This document shows positions 8,591 through 16,123 of a DNA stretch of 64,000 nucleotides, in pieces. The position numbers were made by a program, and so were the translations under genes. Position 1 is the stretch's first letter. Every line of letters starts with the position of its first letter. This DNA is from Pedobacter heparinus DSM 2366 (GTDB lineage: Bacteria; Bacteroidota; Bacteroidia; Sphingobacteriales; Sphingobacteriaceae). Below the pieces are notes generated by a model. The model made no database searches. It saw only the letters and a program-made list of their open reading frames with translations, and was not told the DNA's origin. Location of the stretch: positions 2,108,001-2,172,000 of the forward strand of contig NC_013061.1 in NCBI RefSeq assembly GCF_000023825.1, read 5' to 3'.

Positions 8591-8874
8591 GGGCTTTGCG
8601 GAAAAAGCGGGGCTGGACACAGAGCGATATGGCAGCGCAGCTGGATATTTCTGTTCCGGCCTATAGTAAGGTTGAATGCGGAATGACGGAATTGACACTA
8701 GGCAGGTTAAGGCAACTGGCTGTTATACTGGGCGTAAAGGTTTGCTGGTTGCTGGACGAAGATGAAATGGTGTTGCACCAGGAGAACGAGGAGCTGAAAG
8801 AGAAACTGAGGTTGACCAATATAGAAGTGATGGGTTTGCAGAAAAGATTGCTGGCTTGTTTTGAGCGGCGGTGA
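8560..8874 (+). CDS. XRE-family HTH regulator
   Basis: 104 residues. The N-terminal Cro/C1 helix-turn-helix is clear (QKLRALRKKRGWTQSDMA, then SVPAYSKVECGMTELTLGRL), followed by a leucine/glutamate-rich coiled coil (about residues 65-100) likely to mediate dimerisation. It overlaps the AraC-like gene by 31 bases, consistent with translational coupling, and a strong terminator follows. It is probably an autoregulated DNA-binding protein; targets are unknown, possibly the GH2 operon itself. Confidence 0.85.
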   Translation: MFDINVSQKLRALRKKRGWTQSDMAAQLDISVPAYSKVECGMTELTLGRLRQLAVILGVKVCWLLDEDEMVLHQENEELKEKLRLTNIEVMGLQKRLLACFERR

Positions 8875-8914
8875 AATTAACGGCTCTCTTTTCATAAACA
8901 TAGTTTAGTAATGG

Positions 8915-8946
8915 AACCGGGGGTATAGGCAGCTCCCGGTTTTTTT
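8915..8946 (+). terminator. Rho-independent terminator after the XRE gene
   Basis: AACCGGG... with the matching CCCGGTT arm, followed directly by six or more T. It ends the GH2-AraC-XRE unit. Confidence 0.8.
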
Positions 8947-9207
8947 AAGTTGAGATTCATCAAAATATTGGTAAGGAGAGAGGATCGTTCTTTGATTTAA
9001 TGTTGTTTGTGAAATTGGATTTGCAGATATCTGGAATTATTTGCAAAATGTTGCCAATTGGTACAATAAATTAATTATTGGTTAATATTGATAATTAATT
9101 TATATTTGTCCTATTAGCATTGATTGATTATGGCAGTAAAACAATTGATTTCGAAAACAAGTGCCAGACAGGATGTTGGAGCATTATCTTATTGGCAGAA
9201 TATTTGT

Positions 9208-9215
9208 TATTTTTG
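9208..9215 (+). promoter_or_regulatory. -7 box giving a leaderless antitoxin mRNA
   Basis: TATTTTTG is an exact TAnnTTTG match ending five bases before the ATG at 9220, so the predicted transcription start coincides with the start codon. No clear -33 element. Confidence 0.45.
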
Positions 9216-9219
9216 TACT

Positions 9220-9426
9220 ATGGAAACGCTAATTGTACAACCAAAAACCAAAGAGCAGCTGGCTGCTATTAAGGCTTTTATGAAAGCGTTGCATATTGAC
9301 TTCAAGTCTGAAAAACCTCAAACACTTGCGCAGTACAATAAAGATCTTGAAAAAGGAGATGCTGAAATTGAACAGGGCAAATTTACCACAATTGAGGATT
9401 TAAAGACAGAAGCAAGTAAATGGTAG
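9220..9426 (+). CDS. DUF2683-type antitoxin-like protein
   Basis: 68 residues beginning METLIVQPKTKEQLAAIKAFMKAL. This resembles the short DUF2683 family found in Bacteroidetes next to RelE-type toxins. The ATG at 9220 is chosen because upstream in-frame codons give a non-homologous extension and an exact -7 box lies just before this ATG. The C-terminal part (AEIEQGKFTTIEDLKTEASKW) is typical of a toxin-wrapping tail. The toxin gene that should follow is reduced to its C-terminal third, so this antitoxin is probably orphaned or protects against a related toxin elsewhere. Confidence 0.7.
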   Translation: METLIVQPKTKEQLAAIKAFMKALHIDFKSEKPQTLAQYNKDLEKGDAEIEQGKFTTIEDLKTEASKW

Positions 9427-9530
9427 TAGTTTTGGAAAAATATAATTACAGGGTTTCATACAAGATTATACCAGAACAGATAAGAATCGTTCGGTTAAGA
9501 CATACCAGCAAATCTCCACTTAACTATTAA
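9420..9530 (+). pseudogene. C-terminal remnant of a RelE/ParE-type toxin
   Basis: The short frame overlapping the antitoxin's last codons reads about 36 residues, including NYRVSYKIIPEQIRIVRLRHTS. This is the last two beta strands and the RHT end of RelE/ParE toxins, normally preceded by about 60 residues containing the helices. Those are absent, so the toxin gene has lost its 5' part and only a harmless tail remains fused at the antitoxin stop. Too short to be active. Confidence 0.65.
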
Positions 9531-9565
9531 CCTCCTCTTTTTTTCATAACAACATTTTAACGATA

Positions 9566-9609
9566 GCTGATGCTGTTGGGTAAGCTTTACCTAAACATCA
9601 GCATTTTTT
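9566..9609 (+). terminator. Rho-independent terminator
   Basis: GCTGATG / CATCAGC stem with an inner GGTAA / TTACC helix, followed by ATTTTTT. It ends transcription from the antitoxin remnant locus. Confidence 0.7.
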
Positions 9610-9678
9610 GTGCGCTGTTTTTTGTCAGAATTTTTATGACAAAAAGGGCAGATTTTATGATTTAGTTATTAAATAATT

Positions 9679-9981
9679 ATGATAAATAAACACGTTCTAC
9701 TGGCCCGTTTCTGGGCAAACGCCAACCAGTTTACAACTGCTGACGGTATTGAGGTTGACCTGCATGGTGATAACATTGTAGTGGTATCTACCACATTAAA
9801 AAATACGGCCGGAGACTTTCGCGAAATACAGATGATGGCAGAGTTTGGCCTGGATGCTTTTATAGCCGAAATGGAAGTTCAGTTGCTGGATGATGTGATG
9901 GAAATTGACCTGAACATGTTGTTTGCCTGGCTGATTGGCGGTACAGCAGGATACCATATCATGAAGGGAAACACTGAATAA
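9679..9981 (+). CDS. Hypothetical protein, paired with the next gene
   Basis: 100 residues, not recognised; no signal peptide. The first half looks beta-rich (HVLLARFWANANQFTTADGIEVDLHGDNIVVVSTTL), the second half helical and acidic (AFIAEMEVQLLDDVMEIDLNMLFAWL). Its TAA is immediately followed, with no gap, by the ATG of the next gene, so the two are very probably co-translated and may interact. An exported or metabolic role is not suggested by sequence. Confidence 0.6.
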   Translation: MINKHVLLARFWANANQFTTADGIEVDLHGDNIVVVSTTLKNTAGDFREIQMMAEFGLDAFIAEMEVQLLDDVMEIDLNMLFAWLIGGTAGYHIMKGNTE

Positions 9982-10404
9982 ATGAACATACTGCCATACA
10001 TTGCTGCTTTGGAAAAGGTACTTGCAGAATTGCCGGAAAAAGGGCATTTGTTTACCCTGCGTGAATATGCCCTGGACGACCGGATCTTGCTGCACAAAAT
10101 GATATTCCGTTTTTTAGACTTTAGTTACGCGGAAACAGTTTACCTGCTGAAAGGGCTGATCATTTATCAGCAGCGCTGGGGTGAGTTAAATGAAATAGCA
10201 AAAGAAGGGATAAGAGAGGTAAGCACAGTGCTGATGCGGCGGGCCAGGGAATACCAGCAAAGCGGAGACCTGGTAAAAGCTATGGAACTGGCCTTTGCGA
10301 TACTGGTTACCGTTGAACCGGAAAAGGACCCTGAAGACCTGGTTTACTACGCCGTAGTAATGGATGTAGTTGGCTTTATCACCGAACTGGAAAAATTATT
10401 TTAA
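9982..10404 (+). CDS. Hypothetical helical protein
   Basis: 140 residues, not recognised. Almost entirely predicted alpha-helical with alternating hydrophobic positions (IAALEKVLAELPEKGHLF, FSYAETVYLLKGLIIYQQ, VKAMELAFAILVTVEPEKD), resembling a small helical-repeat or four-helix protein. No signal peptide. It directly abuts the preceding gene. The following 270 bases hold no gene that I can support, only a short CCGCT/AGCGG hairpin (10479-10492). Confidence 0.6.
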   Translation: MNILPYIAALEKVLAELPEKGHLFTLREYALDDRILLHKMIFRFLDFSYAETVYLLKGLIIYQQRWGELNEIAKEGIREVSTVLMRRAREYQQSGDLVKAMELAFAILVTVEPEKDPEDLVYYAVVMDVVGFITELEKLF

Positions 10405-10674
10405 AAAAACCAAATATGAAATAACGCTACACTCATCGCTGCATCTGAATCCGGATGCAATTTTATTTCCCCTAAACCCGCTTACAAGCGGAACAAAAAA
10501 CAGCCTGAAGCTGAGGGGATTGTTATGCCTTTATTTTTGGTGTAACCATCTGATTATCAGTAAAAATGAACAGAAATAATGCCCCTTAACGCAAAGGTTA
10601 TGCTGAAAATACCTTTTACCTTCGCTTCCCAAATTATTTAACATTTATTTAACATGGAACAAAAGCAATAAGGT

Positions 10675-11442
10675 ATGGTAACAAAAAAGAAAAAGAACAA
10701 AATTAGGGATCCGGAACGAACGGAAAGGGAGGCCCTGGAGGCGACCGGACAGATTGTGCGTGAAGATGGCTTTGTGGCCATTACCGCTACACGGGTAGCC
10801 AGAATGATAGGTATGGACCCGGGGATGATAAACAAACGCTTTGGCAGTTTGAATGGCCTGAAGGCCAGGTATATTGAACTAAGGGATTACCGGAAACGGA
10901 ACTTTGAAAAATTTATGCTGCCCGAAATGGCCAGTTCCGGTGACGTAAAGCTGATGTTTATTGAAATGATGCAAAGCAATTTTGACCAGTTTGCTGCCGA
11001 CCTGGAGGTGCAGGGGATTGTTTTTGAGCAGGTAAGGGTATGGGATCCGCTGATGCACAGCCTGTCGGTACAGCTGGAAAAGGATATGGAACCCTTGCTG
11101 GTCCTGAGCGATCCTTATTTTGAGGGTACAGGTGTGGATTTCAGGTCGGGGATCTGTTCTATGCTGGGTGGGATCTATTATCCGGTATGGCATGCCCGGC
11201 GCAACAGGAGCAGCATTGCCGGCAGGGACCTTAACAACCCGCGCGACTACCAGGTATTCAGGGATACGATTGCCCGGCAAATAGAGTTTTTTTGGGAGGA
11301 AGCAGCGCTGAAAAGGAAGAACCAGATTTGGGCAAGATTAACCAACATGCTCCTTTTTGCAGGTGCCTTTTTGACAGAAAAGGTACGGGATGGCTTGAAT
11401 TGGGTTATGGACTTGTGTTATGATAAAAAGAGAGAAATATAG
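10675..11442 (+). CDS. TetR-family transcriptional regulator
   Basis: 255 residues. The N-terminal HTH is typical of TetR: ALEATGQIVREDGFVAITATRVARMIGMDPGMINKRFGSL (about 20-60), with FGS in place of the usual YFGS. After a Lys-rich start the remainder is a helical ligand-binding/dimer domain, larger than the family mean. The ATG at 10675 is used; an ATG 21 bases earlier runs into a stop after five codons. No obvious palindromic operator was found. The ligand and regulon are unknown. A Crp-like gene follows 80 bases downstream. Confidence 0.85.
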   Translation: MVTKKKKNKIRDPERTEREALEATGQIVREDGFVAITATRVARMIGMDPGMINKRFGSLNGLKARYIELRDYRKRNFEKFMLPEMASSGDVKLMFIEMMQSNFDQFAADLEVQGIVFEQVRVWDPLMHSLSVQLEKDMEPLLVLSDPYFEGTGVDFRSGICSMLGGIYYPVWHARRNRSSIAGRDLNNPRDYQVFRDTIARQIEFFWEEAALKRKNQIWARLTNMLLFAGAFLTEKVRDGLNWVMDLCYDKKREI

Positions 11443-11521
11443 GGTGCCTTGCGCACTGTGCCAGGTATAGCTGTTAAAAAGGAAAGCTATAGCGGCAAAC
11501 AAACGGTTAACGTAATCTTAA

Positions 11522-12157
11522 ATGTTAAACAACAAAATCGCTTTTGCAAGGCTGATGGCCTTGCTGAAAAGCATAGACCCGGATATACCGCTGCCTGCGG
11601 GGCTGGAAGACTATCTATGGGAAAACATGATAGTAGAGGCAATTTGTAACAAAGCCTGCCGGATTGAAGAAGAAAACAAAATACCCAAAAAAGCTTATTA
11701 TGTAGTGCGTGGCTTTGTGCTGGTATATGGCTACAACCATGAACAGGACAGGTACCTGTTTCGCATTTACCGCGAAAACAGCATTGTGGCAATGGACTGC
11801 TTTATGCGGCAGCAAGTATCGCCTTATTGCATCTGGCTTTGTAAGGATACCCTGCTCTGGAGCATCAGCAGTGCCTGCATGGATGCTGTTTATAAGCATT
11901 GGGATGGTATGAAAGCATTTGCCTTTAAAACTTCATCTAAACACAATGCGGCCAAGGAGCAGTCGCGTGCTTCATTATTAGGGATAGAAGATATAGAAAC
12001 GCGGATCCTTGAATTTTATAAAAGGTATAAAGGCTTGCTGCCACCAAAGAAAAGCCCGATAAGGGATACCTGTATTGCCTGTTTTTTGAGCATGACTATA
12101 AATGTGCTCAGAAAAAACAGACGCAAACTAAAAAATAAAAGTTTGTTAAAATACTAG
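11522..12157 (+). CDS. Crp/Fnr-like regulator with degenerate HTH
   Basis: 211 residues with the Bacteroidetes-type cyclic-nucleotide-binding-like beta-barrel (about 35-130: CRIEEENKIPKKAYYVVRGFVLVYGY, RIYRENSIVAMDCF). The C-terminal region (TRILEFYKRY, DTCIACFLSMTINVLRKNRRKL) sits where the winged HTH should be, but the recognition helix is poorly conserved. Residues needed for cAMP binding are not seen, as is usual in these proteins. It is likely a transcription regulator of adjacent accessory genes; a signalling protein that has lost DNA binding is the alternative. Confidence 0.65.
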   Translation: MLNNKIAFARLMALLKSIDPDIPLPAGLEDYLWENMIVEAICNKACRIEEENKIPKKAYYVVRGFVLVYGYNHEQDRYLFRIYRENSIVAMDCFMRQQVSPYCIWLCKDTLLWSISSACMDAVYKHWDGMKAFAFKTSSKHNAAKEQSRASLLGIEDIETRILEFYKRYKGLLPPKKSPIRDTCIACFLSMTINVLRKNRRKLKNKSLLKY

Positions 12158-12166
12158 GCCTTTGTG

Positions 12167-12195
12167 GGCCAGCGGCCACTTCTGGGTTGCTGGCC
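12167..12195 (+). terminator. Hairpin after the Crp-like gene
   Basis: GGCCAGC and GCTGGCC arms 15 bases apart. The T-tract after it is weak (TGCCTTACTTTT), so termination may be partial. Confidence 0.45.
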
Positions 12196-12230
12196 TGCCT
12201 TACTTTTACATCATTAACCAGATATAATTT

Positions 12231-12575
12231 ATGAGTAATCCTTTGGAGGTAAAGATTTATTTAGACAGCATGGTGACGGGAAGTATGATACTGAAAACAA
12301 AAATGAAACACTACAAAATTAGCGGATTGCTGGATGCTATTCCTTTGGCAGCAGAGGTAGTACAGTTCATCAGGTCGGTGGATGCGGGAGCCAAGCCACA
12401 CAGCCTTTTTACGCTGGCTGATGTGCAGGGCAGGAAGTATAGGTTTGAATTGAGGTTTGCTGATAACAGGGTGTATTTGGGGTTGAAGTTGAAAACAGAG
12501 CAGACTACCGGGACGATGCTGTTTGATTGGGAGGGCGGATTTGAAGCGTTTAAAACTGGTTTTAAAATAATTTGA
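12231..12575 (+). CDS. Hypothetical protein, paralogue of the 16393 gene
   Basis: 114 residues, not recognised by family. The central segment (VVQFIRSVDAGAKPHSLFTLADVQGRKYRF) and the end (LFDWEGGFEAF) align by eye with the protein encoded at 16393-16779 (IDTGAS..., FDWRGSVEEF). Predicted mixed alpha/beta, cytosolic. It starts 73 bases after the Crp-like gene and its stop lies two bases before the MauE-like gene's ATG, so the two are co-transcribed. The name could only be 'paralogous accessory protein'. Confidence 0.6.
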   Translation: MSNPLEVKIYLDSMVTGSMILKTKMKHYKISGLLDAIPLAAEVVQFIRSVDAGAKPHSLFTLADVQGRKYRFELRFADNRVYLGLKLKTEQTTGTMLFDWEGGFEAFKTGFKII

Positions 12576-12577
12576 AT

Positions 12578-13057
12578 ATGATAAAATTGAATAAAAGATT
12601 TTGGTGTATGCTGCTGCTGGATGCGATCAGGTATCTGTTTATCCTGCTGTTTTTATATGCGGCATTTAGCAAGCTGCATGACTTTCAAAAGTTTAAGGTG
12701 CAGCTGGCACAATCGCCTATACTTTCAGATTTTACACTGCTTGTTGCCTGGTATGTACCTACTATTGAAATATTGATTGCAATAGGTTTGGCTTTTAGAA
12801 AGACTTTGGTGCCCGCCTTATGGGCCAGTTATGGATTGATGTTCATGTTTACAGCATATATCATTGCGATTTTGAAGTTCAGTGACAGGCCGGTTTGCCA
12901 TTGTGGTGGTGTTTTGGAGCAGATGCAATGGTCGGAGCATTTGTGGTTTAATGTGGGGTTTGTGGGGTTGGGGATAATAGGGTTGTGGTTGGGGTTTTAC
13001 CGCCGGTTTCGTGATGCTAGCACACGTCATCTCGAACCGCAGGGAGAGATCTCTTGA
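12578..13057 (+). CDS. MauE/DoxX-family redox-associated membrane protein
   Basis: 159 residues with about four transmembrane helices (residues about 10-30, 48-68, 78-98 and 122-142). Between helices 3 and 4 is CHCGG, the Cys pair typical of the MauE/DoxX redox subgroup. Family members are thought to handle disulfides during maturation of exported proteins. The ATG at 12578 is preferred over a TTG six bases earlier. The last 11 residues (STRHLEPQGEIS region) are encoded by palindromic repeat copy B, which has replaced or extended the original C-terminus. A Cys-rich exported peptide gene follows. Confidence 0.85.
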   Translation: MIKLNKRFWCMLLLDAIRYLFILLFLYAAFSKLHDFQKFKVQLAQSPILSDFTLLVAWYVPTIEILIAIGLAFRKTLVPALWASYGLMFMFTAYIIAILKFSDRPVCHCGGVLEQMQWSEHLWFNVGFVGLGIIGLWLGFYRRFRDASTRHLEPQGEIS

Positions 13058-13109
13058 ACCATCTCTAAAACAAGAGATCTCTCGTCGCTGCGCTTCCCTC
13101 GAGATGACG
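13025..13109. repeat. Palindromic repeat, full copy B
   Basis: Imperfect inverted repeat: left arm CGTCATCTCGA...GAGAGATCTCTTG, right arm CAAGAGATCTCTCG...CTCGAGATGACG, with a loop of about 18 bases. The left part is translated as the C-terminus of the MauE-like protein. Right arms match copies A (6573) and C (17564). It looks like a REP-type element; no transposase gene is adjacent. Confidence 0.85.
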
Positions 13110-13203
13110 AGGTGTGTTAAAAATATTCAATGCGCGTTGAACAGGTGGAAGCTGAAAAACCTGATTAAAACAGAGTAGGCATTAATCTTATAATTTAAAC
13201 AAA

Positions 13204-13464
13204 ATGAAAAAACCATTTTTAATGCTCGTTGCAGTGGCCTGTGTTGCTGTGAGCACTGTGTTTGCCACGGCAAAACCAACAACAAGTGTTTTACTGGGAT
13301 CGCCTTACAATGACCAGGGTGAATGTACTACCCCAGGCAATGTAATTGGCACCTGTGATGTAAACTACACAGGCAATGCCTGCCAGCTGCTGGCCGGAGG
13401 CGATGCTTACCTGCAGGATACAGAGACTGGCCTTTGTACCATTCCACTGTACAGACAAAACTAG
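13204..13464 (+). CDS. Exported Cys-containing peptide, DUF6520-like
   Basis: 86-residue precursor with a signal peptide (MKKPFLMLVAVACVAVSTVFA; cleavage near residue 22). The mature part of about 64 residues has four Cys (positions 41, 51, 60 and 78), enough for two disulfides, and otherwise low complexity. Size, signal and Cys pattern resemble DUF6520-type peptides of Pedobacter. It lies between a MauE-type redox membrane protein and a membrane-anchored beta-propeller protein. By analogy with Bacteroidetes peptide/propeller loci it may be a secreted structural or signalling peptide. Function unknown. Confidence 0.75.
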   Translation: MKKPFLMLVAVACVAVSTVFATAKPTTSVLLGSPYNDQGECTTPGNVIGTCDVNYTGNACQLLAGGDAYLQDTETGLCTIPLYRQN

Positions 13465-13483
13465 TTTTTGATAGCTGTACATG

Positions 13484-13509
13484 CCCGCTGAACCAAATGG
13501 TTTGGCGGG
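13484..13509 (+). terminator. Intercistronic hairpin after the peptide gene
   Basis: CCCGC / GCGGG outer stem and AACC / GGTT inner stem. It is followed by TTGGTT rather than a clean T run. Probably partial termination or an mRNA 3'-end stabiliser, which would favour expression of the peptide over the propeller gene. Confidence 0.45.
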
Positions 13510-13524
13510 TTGGTTACCCTCAAA

Positions 13525-14580
13525 ATGAAATCTATGAAAAAATTCTACTACTTACTGATCATTGTTGCTGTACTTTCATCTTTACCTATTCTGTATTTAA
13601 CCATCCGCTATGCGCTTAAACAGCGTGCGGCTACTTATAACTTTAAAAGGAAGCTGCTTGGGCTGGTTAAAGGCCATAAGGCCATCGATATAAAATACAA
13701 TTCGTATTACCTGGCCGGTGAGGCCGGAAGTTCCGTTTACCTGGCCAGCGGAACGGCCATAGGCCATTTGCTGAAGGTTGGACCTTTGTTAAGGGATACG
13801 GTAAGCATTCGCCTTGAGCTGAACAGACAGGAGGTAAAGTTAAAGGGCAGTTATAAGGCTTATGTAGATTCCGGTTCTTTTTACCTGTACAATGGATTGG
13901 AACGCAGCATCCTGAAAGGCAGTACTGGTGTTTGGAAGGCAGCAGTTTATAATATAAAAGCACCATACTTTGCACAGCTGCAGCCCCTGGGCACACAAAC
14001 GATGGTTTTCCGTTTTATAGACACCGATACCCGGGCGAATAGTTTGCGCAAAGTGCGTGTGCCAGGAGAAAGCATGAGCAATACCGGGATATTTGAGAAG
14101 CAGGTAGATGGCCTGTTTTGTACGGATGGCATGCTGAGGTATAACCGGCAGTTGCACATGCTGACCTATGTGTACCATTACCGCAACGAGATCTTGCTGA
14201 TAGATACCAACTTGAACCTGGTAAAGAAAATAAAGACCTTAGACCCGATTGATTCGGCCCGCTTTAAGGTAGACCAGCTGCGTGCTGAAAAGTCCTTCAC
14301 TTTTGCTTCGCCCAGCCTGATGGTAAATGCAAACTGTTCAAACCAGGGCAAATATTTGTTTGTGCAATCGAAACTGATGGGTAAGGACGAGGATTTGACG
14401 CTGTTCAGGAAAAGTGCGGCAATAGATGTGTACGATCTGGAGAAACAGGTATACTGTTATTCGTTTTACCTGCCCAAATATAAAGAGGTACCCATAAGTA
14501 GTTTTAAGGTATTGGGGAACAGTTTGTATGCAGTGGCAGGGCAATACCTGACCAGGTATGCGCTGGAATTGCCGGAGTGA
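13525..14580 (+). CDS. Membrane-anchored six-bladed beta-propeller-like protein
   Basis: 351 residues. The N-terminus (MKKFYYLLIIVAVLSSLPILYLTIRYAL) is a signal anchor. The rest is beta-rich with recurring hydrophobic strands (TYVYHYRNEILLIDTNLNLVKKI, KYLFVQSKLMG, AAIDVYDLEKQVYCYSFYLP, FKVLGNSLYAVAGQYLTRY) of the kind seen in six-bladed propeller proteins of Bacteroidetes, which often lie beside short exported peptides. No enzymatic motif is visible. I use ATG 13525; ATG 13534 is equally possible, and a TTG at 13510 is unlikely. It is likely co-expressed with the MauE-like and peptide genes. Confidence 0.65.
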   Translation: MKSMKKFYYLLIIVAVLSSLPILYLTIRYALKQRAATYNFKRKLLGLVKGHKAIDIKYNSYYLAGEAGSSVYLASGTAIGHLLKVGPLLRDTVSIRLELNRQEVKLKGSYKAYVDSGSFYLYNGLERSILKGSTGVWKAAVYNIKAPYFAQLQPLGTQTMVFRFIDTDTRANSLRKVRVPGESMSNTGIFEKQVDGLFCTDGMLRYNRQLHMLTYVYHYRNEILLIDTNLNLVKKIKTLDPIDSARFKVDQLRAEKSFTFASPSLMVNANCSNQGKYLFVQSKLMGKDEDLTLFRKSAAIDVYDLEKQVYCYSFYLPKYKEVPISSFKVLGNSLYAVAGQYLTRYALELPE

Positions 14581-14634
14581 GAAAGCCAGTAGTATATACT
14601 CCGATGATCTAAATTATAACGCAATCTTATTATT

Positions 14635-15246
14635 ATGCCTAAACGCAAACTTATCACTTATTTAAATAAAAAATATCCAATTAGCGAAGGGTTAAAAATC
14701 CTTTTAGAAAATGAGGGAACACTGGATTTGACAAGCTCAAAAAAGGGAACTTCGCTTTTGATACCCAGAATGAATGTACATGAAGTACATTACCTTATTT
14801 CAGGAATGTGCAAGGCCTTTTGGCTAAATGAAGATAATGAAGAAGAGATTTTCCAGATATGGACAGCAGATAGCCTGATCTTGTTATTGGAAGTATTTTT
14901 TGCCGGGCACAAAAATACGACTGTACATATTGTAATGCTGGAGGATAGTGAACTGATAACCATTACCAAAGTGCAACTGGATGAGATGGAGATGGTATAT
15001 CCCGAAATGAAGAAAGTGATGGAAAGGATTAGGGCTGAAATTTTGGAGCTGCGAAACCTGCAGCTGCGGATTTTGATGAAGAAAGAAGGGGAGCGGTATG
15101 CACTTTTTTACGACATGTTTCCGGAATTGCGTGCCCGATTGACGAATAAGGACATTGGGGCCTTTTTGGGTATTTGCCAAAGCACATTGGGCAATTGCAA
15201 AAAGAGCAGGCTGTTAAAGGACAGGAGTAAGAAGAAGAGCAGATGA
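14635..15246 (+). CDS. Crp/Fnr-family regulator
   Basis: 203 residues. N-terminal cNMP-binding-like barrel (about 30-125, with EVHYLISGMCKAFWLNEDNEEE), central dimer helix (MKKVMERIRAEILELRNLQLRILMK) and a C-terminal HTH (RLTNKDIGAFLGICQSTLGNCKK) with a basic tail (KDRSKKKSR). The domain order fits the Crp/Fnr family of Bacteroidetes. cAMP contact residues are not evident. It lies after the peptide/propeller cassette and may regulate it. It is convergent with the Rpn nuclease gene five bases away. Confidence 0.75.
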   Translation: MPKRKLITYLNKKYPISEGLKILLENEGTLDLTSSKKGTSLLIPRMNVHEVHYLISGMCKAFWLNEDNEEEIFQIWTADSLILLLEVFFAGHKNTTVHIVMLEDSELITITKVQLDEMEMVYPEMKKVMERIRAEILELRNLQLRILMKKEGERYALFYDMFPELRARLTNKDIGAFLGICQSTLGNCKKSRLLKDRSKKKSR

Positions 15247-15250
15247 TTGG

Positions 15251-16123
15251 TTATAATTCATCGATTTCATTAAGCGTAAGGCCAGTAGCAGCGGCTATAA
15301 TTTCAAAAGAAACTTCATTCTTTTTTAATTCAGCTGCAATTTCAAAAGCCTTTTCGCGCTTTATAGTTTCATCATGGCTATAGTTATCCCTCGCAATTTT
15401 TAGGCTGGCCTGATAAGCTTTCATTTCATCCGGATCTAGGTTGCTCACTTCTGCTATGTTGAATAATTTAATAAATTCTTCTTTGTCTCTCAAAGATAAC
15501 GGAATTTCTTTTAATGTATTCATGTACCGTAAGGAAAACAACCAGCCATCTTCATTGGTCACCAATTCCGTTTCTACTTTTTTAAACTTCGGCATCTCAA
15601 TAAAAATGTAGCCTAATTTTTTATAGAACTCGGCATGAGTGTGTACATCCATTAGCCGTACATCATGTTCATATTGATCTGGATGTGTATCGTCAAAGCT
15701 AAAATCCATAATAGCAACCAAATACACTTCTGGTAACTCATAATTCCAATCTGAATTGACTGATATGCCCTGTTGATAAATCAGGTTTGAGGTATAATAG
15801 ATCATTCTATCTTTAAAGAAACTACGTTTGGCCTGTTGCATTTCTACAATAAAGCGTTCGCCTTTATTGCCGGTGCAGTTCAGATCAAATATGTTCTTGC
15901 GATCTTCTTTGGAAATACCCTGATGAGTTACTTGGTTGTATTCTAAATCAACAATTATCTTCCTGCCTTTAAATATGCCGTTTAAAAAACCTATCAGTAG
16001 ATCTTTATGGGATTCTTTGCCGAAAAAGTGTTTAAAGGCGAAGTCGGTTTTAGGATTGATATATCTAGAGGTGACCTGATCTGTAGGATTTAAAGCGGCT
16101 ACCTGATTTGGTTTTTCTGGCAT
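15251..16123 (-). CDS. rpn: Rpn-family PD-(D/E)XK nuclease / putative transposase
   Basis: 290 residues of the Rpn (recombination-promoting nuclease, PDDEXK_2) family. It begins RYINPKTDFAFKHFFGKESHKDLL, the family hallmark. The catalytic core is EYNQVTH, FDLNCTG (Asp) and FIVEMQQAKR (Glu and Gln). The C-terminal helices include the YQASLKIARDNYS segment seen in Bacteroidetes members. These proteins cut DNA and stimulate RecA-independent recombination; they are often annotated as transposases but no terminal inverted repeats were found here. It appears intact. The 269 bases upstream of it (16124-16392) are AT-rich and hold only the candidate promoter for the opposite-strand gene. Confidence 0.88.
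   Translation of the reverse strand: MPEKPNQVAALNPTDQVTSRYINPKTDFAFKHFFGKESHKDLLIGFLNGIFKGRKIIVDLEYNQVTHQGISKEDRKNIFDLNCTGNKGERFIVEMQQAKRSFFKDRMIYYTSNLIYQQGISVNSDWNYELPEVYLVAIMDFSFDDTHPDQYEHDVRLMDVHTHAEFYKKLGYIFIEMPKFKKVETELVTNEDGWLFSLRYMNTLKEIPLSLRDKEEFIKLFNIAEVSNLDPDEMKAYQASLKIARDNYSHDETIKREKAFEIAAELKKNEVSFEIIAAATGLTLNEIDEL

Noticed and set aside
15251..16123. Insertion sequence around the Rpn gene
   Set aside because: The protein family is labelled transposase, but no terminal inverted repeats or target duplication were found at its borders.
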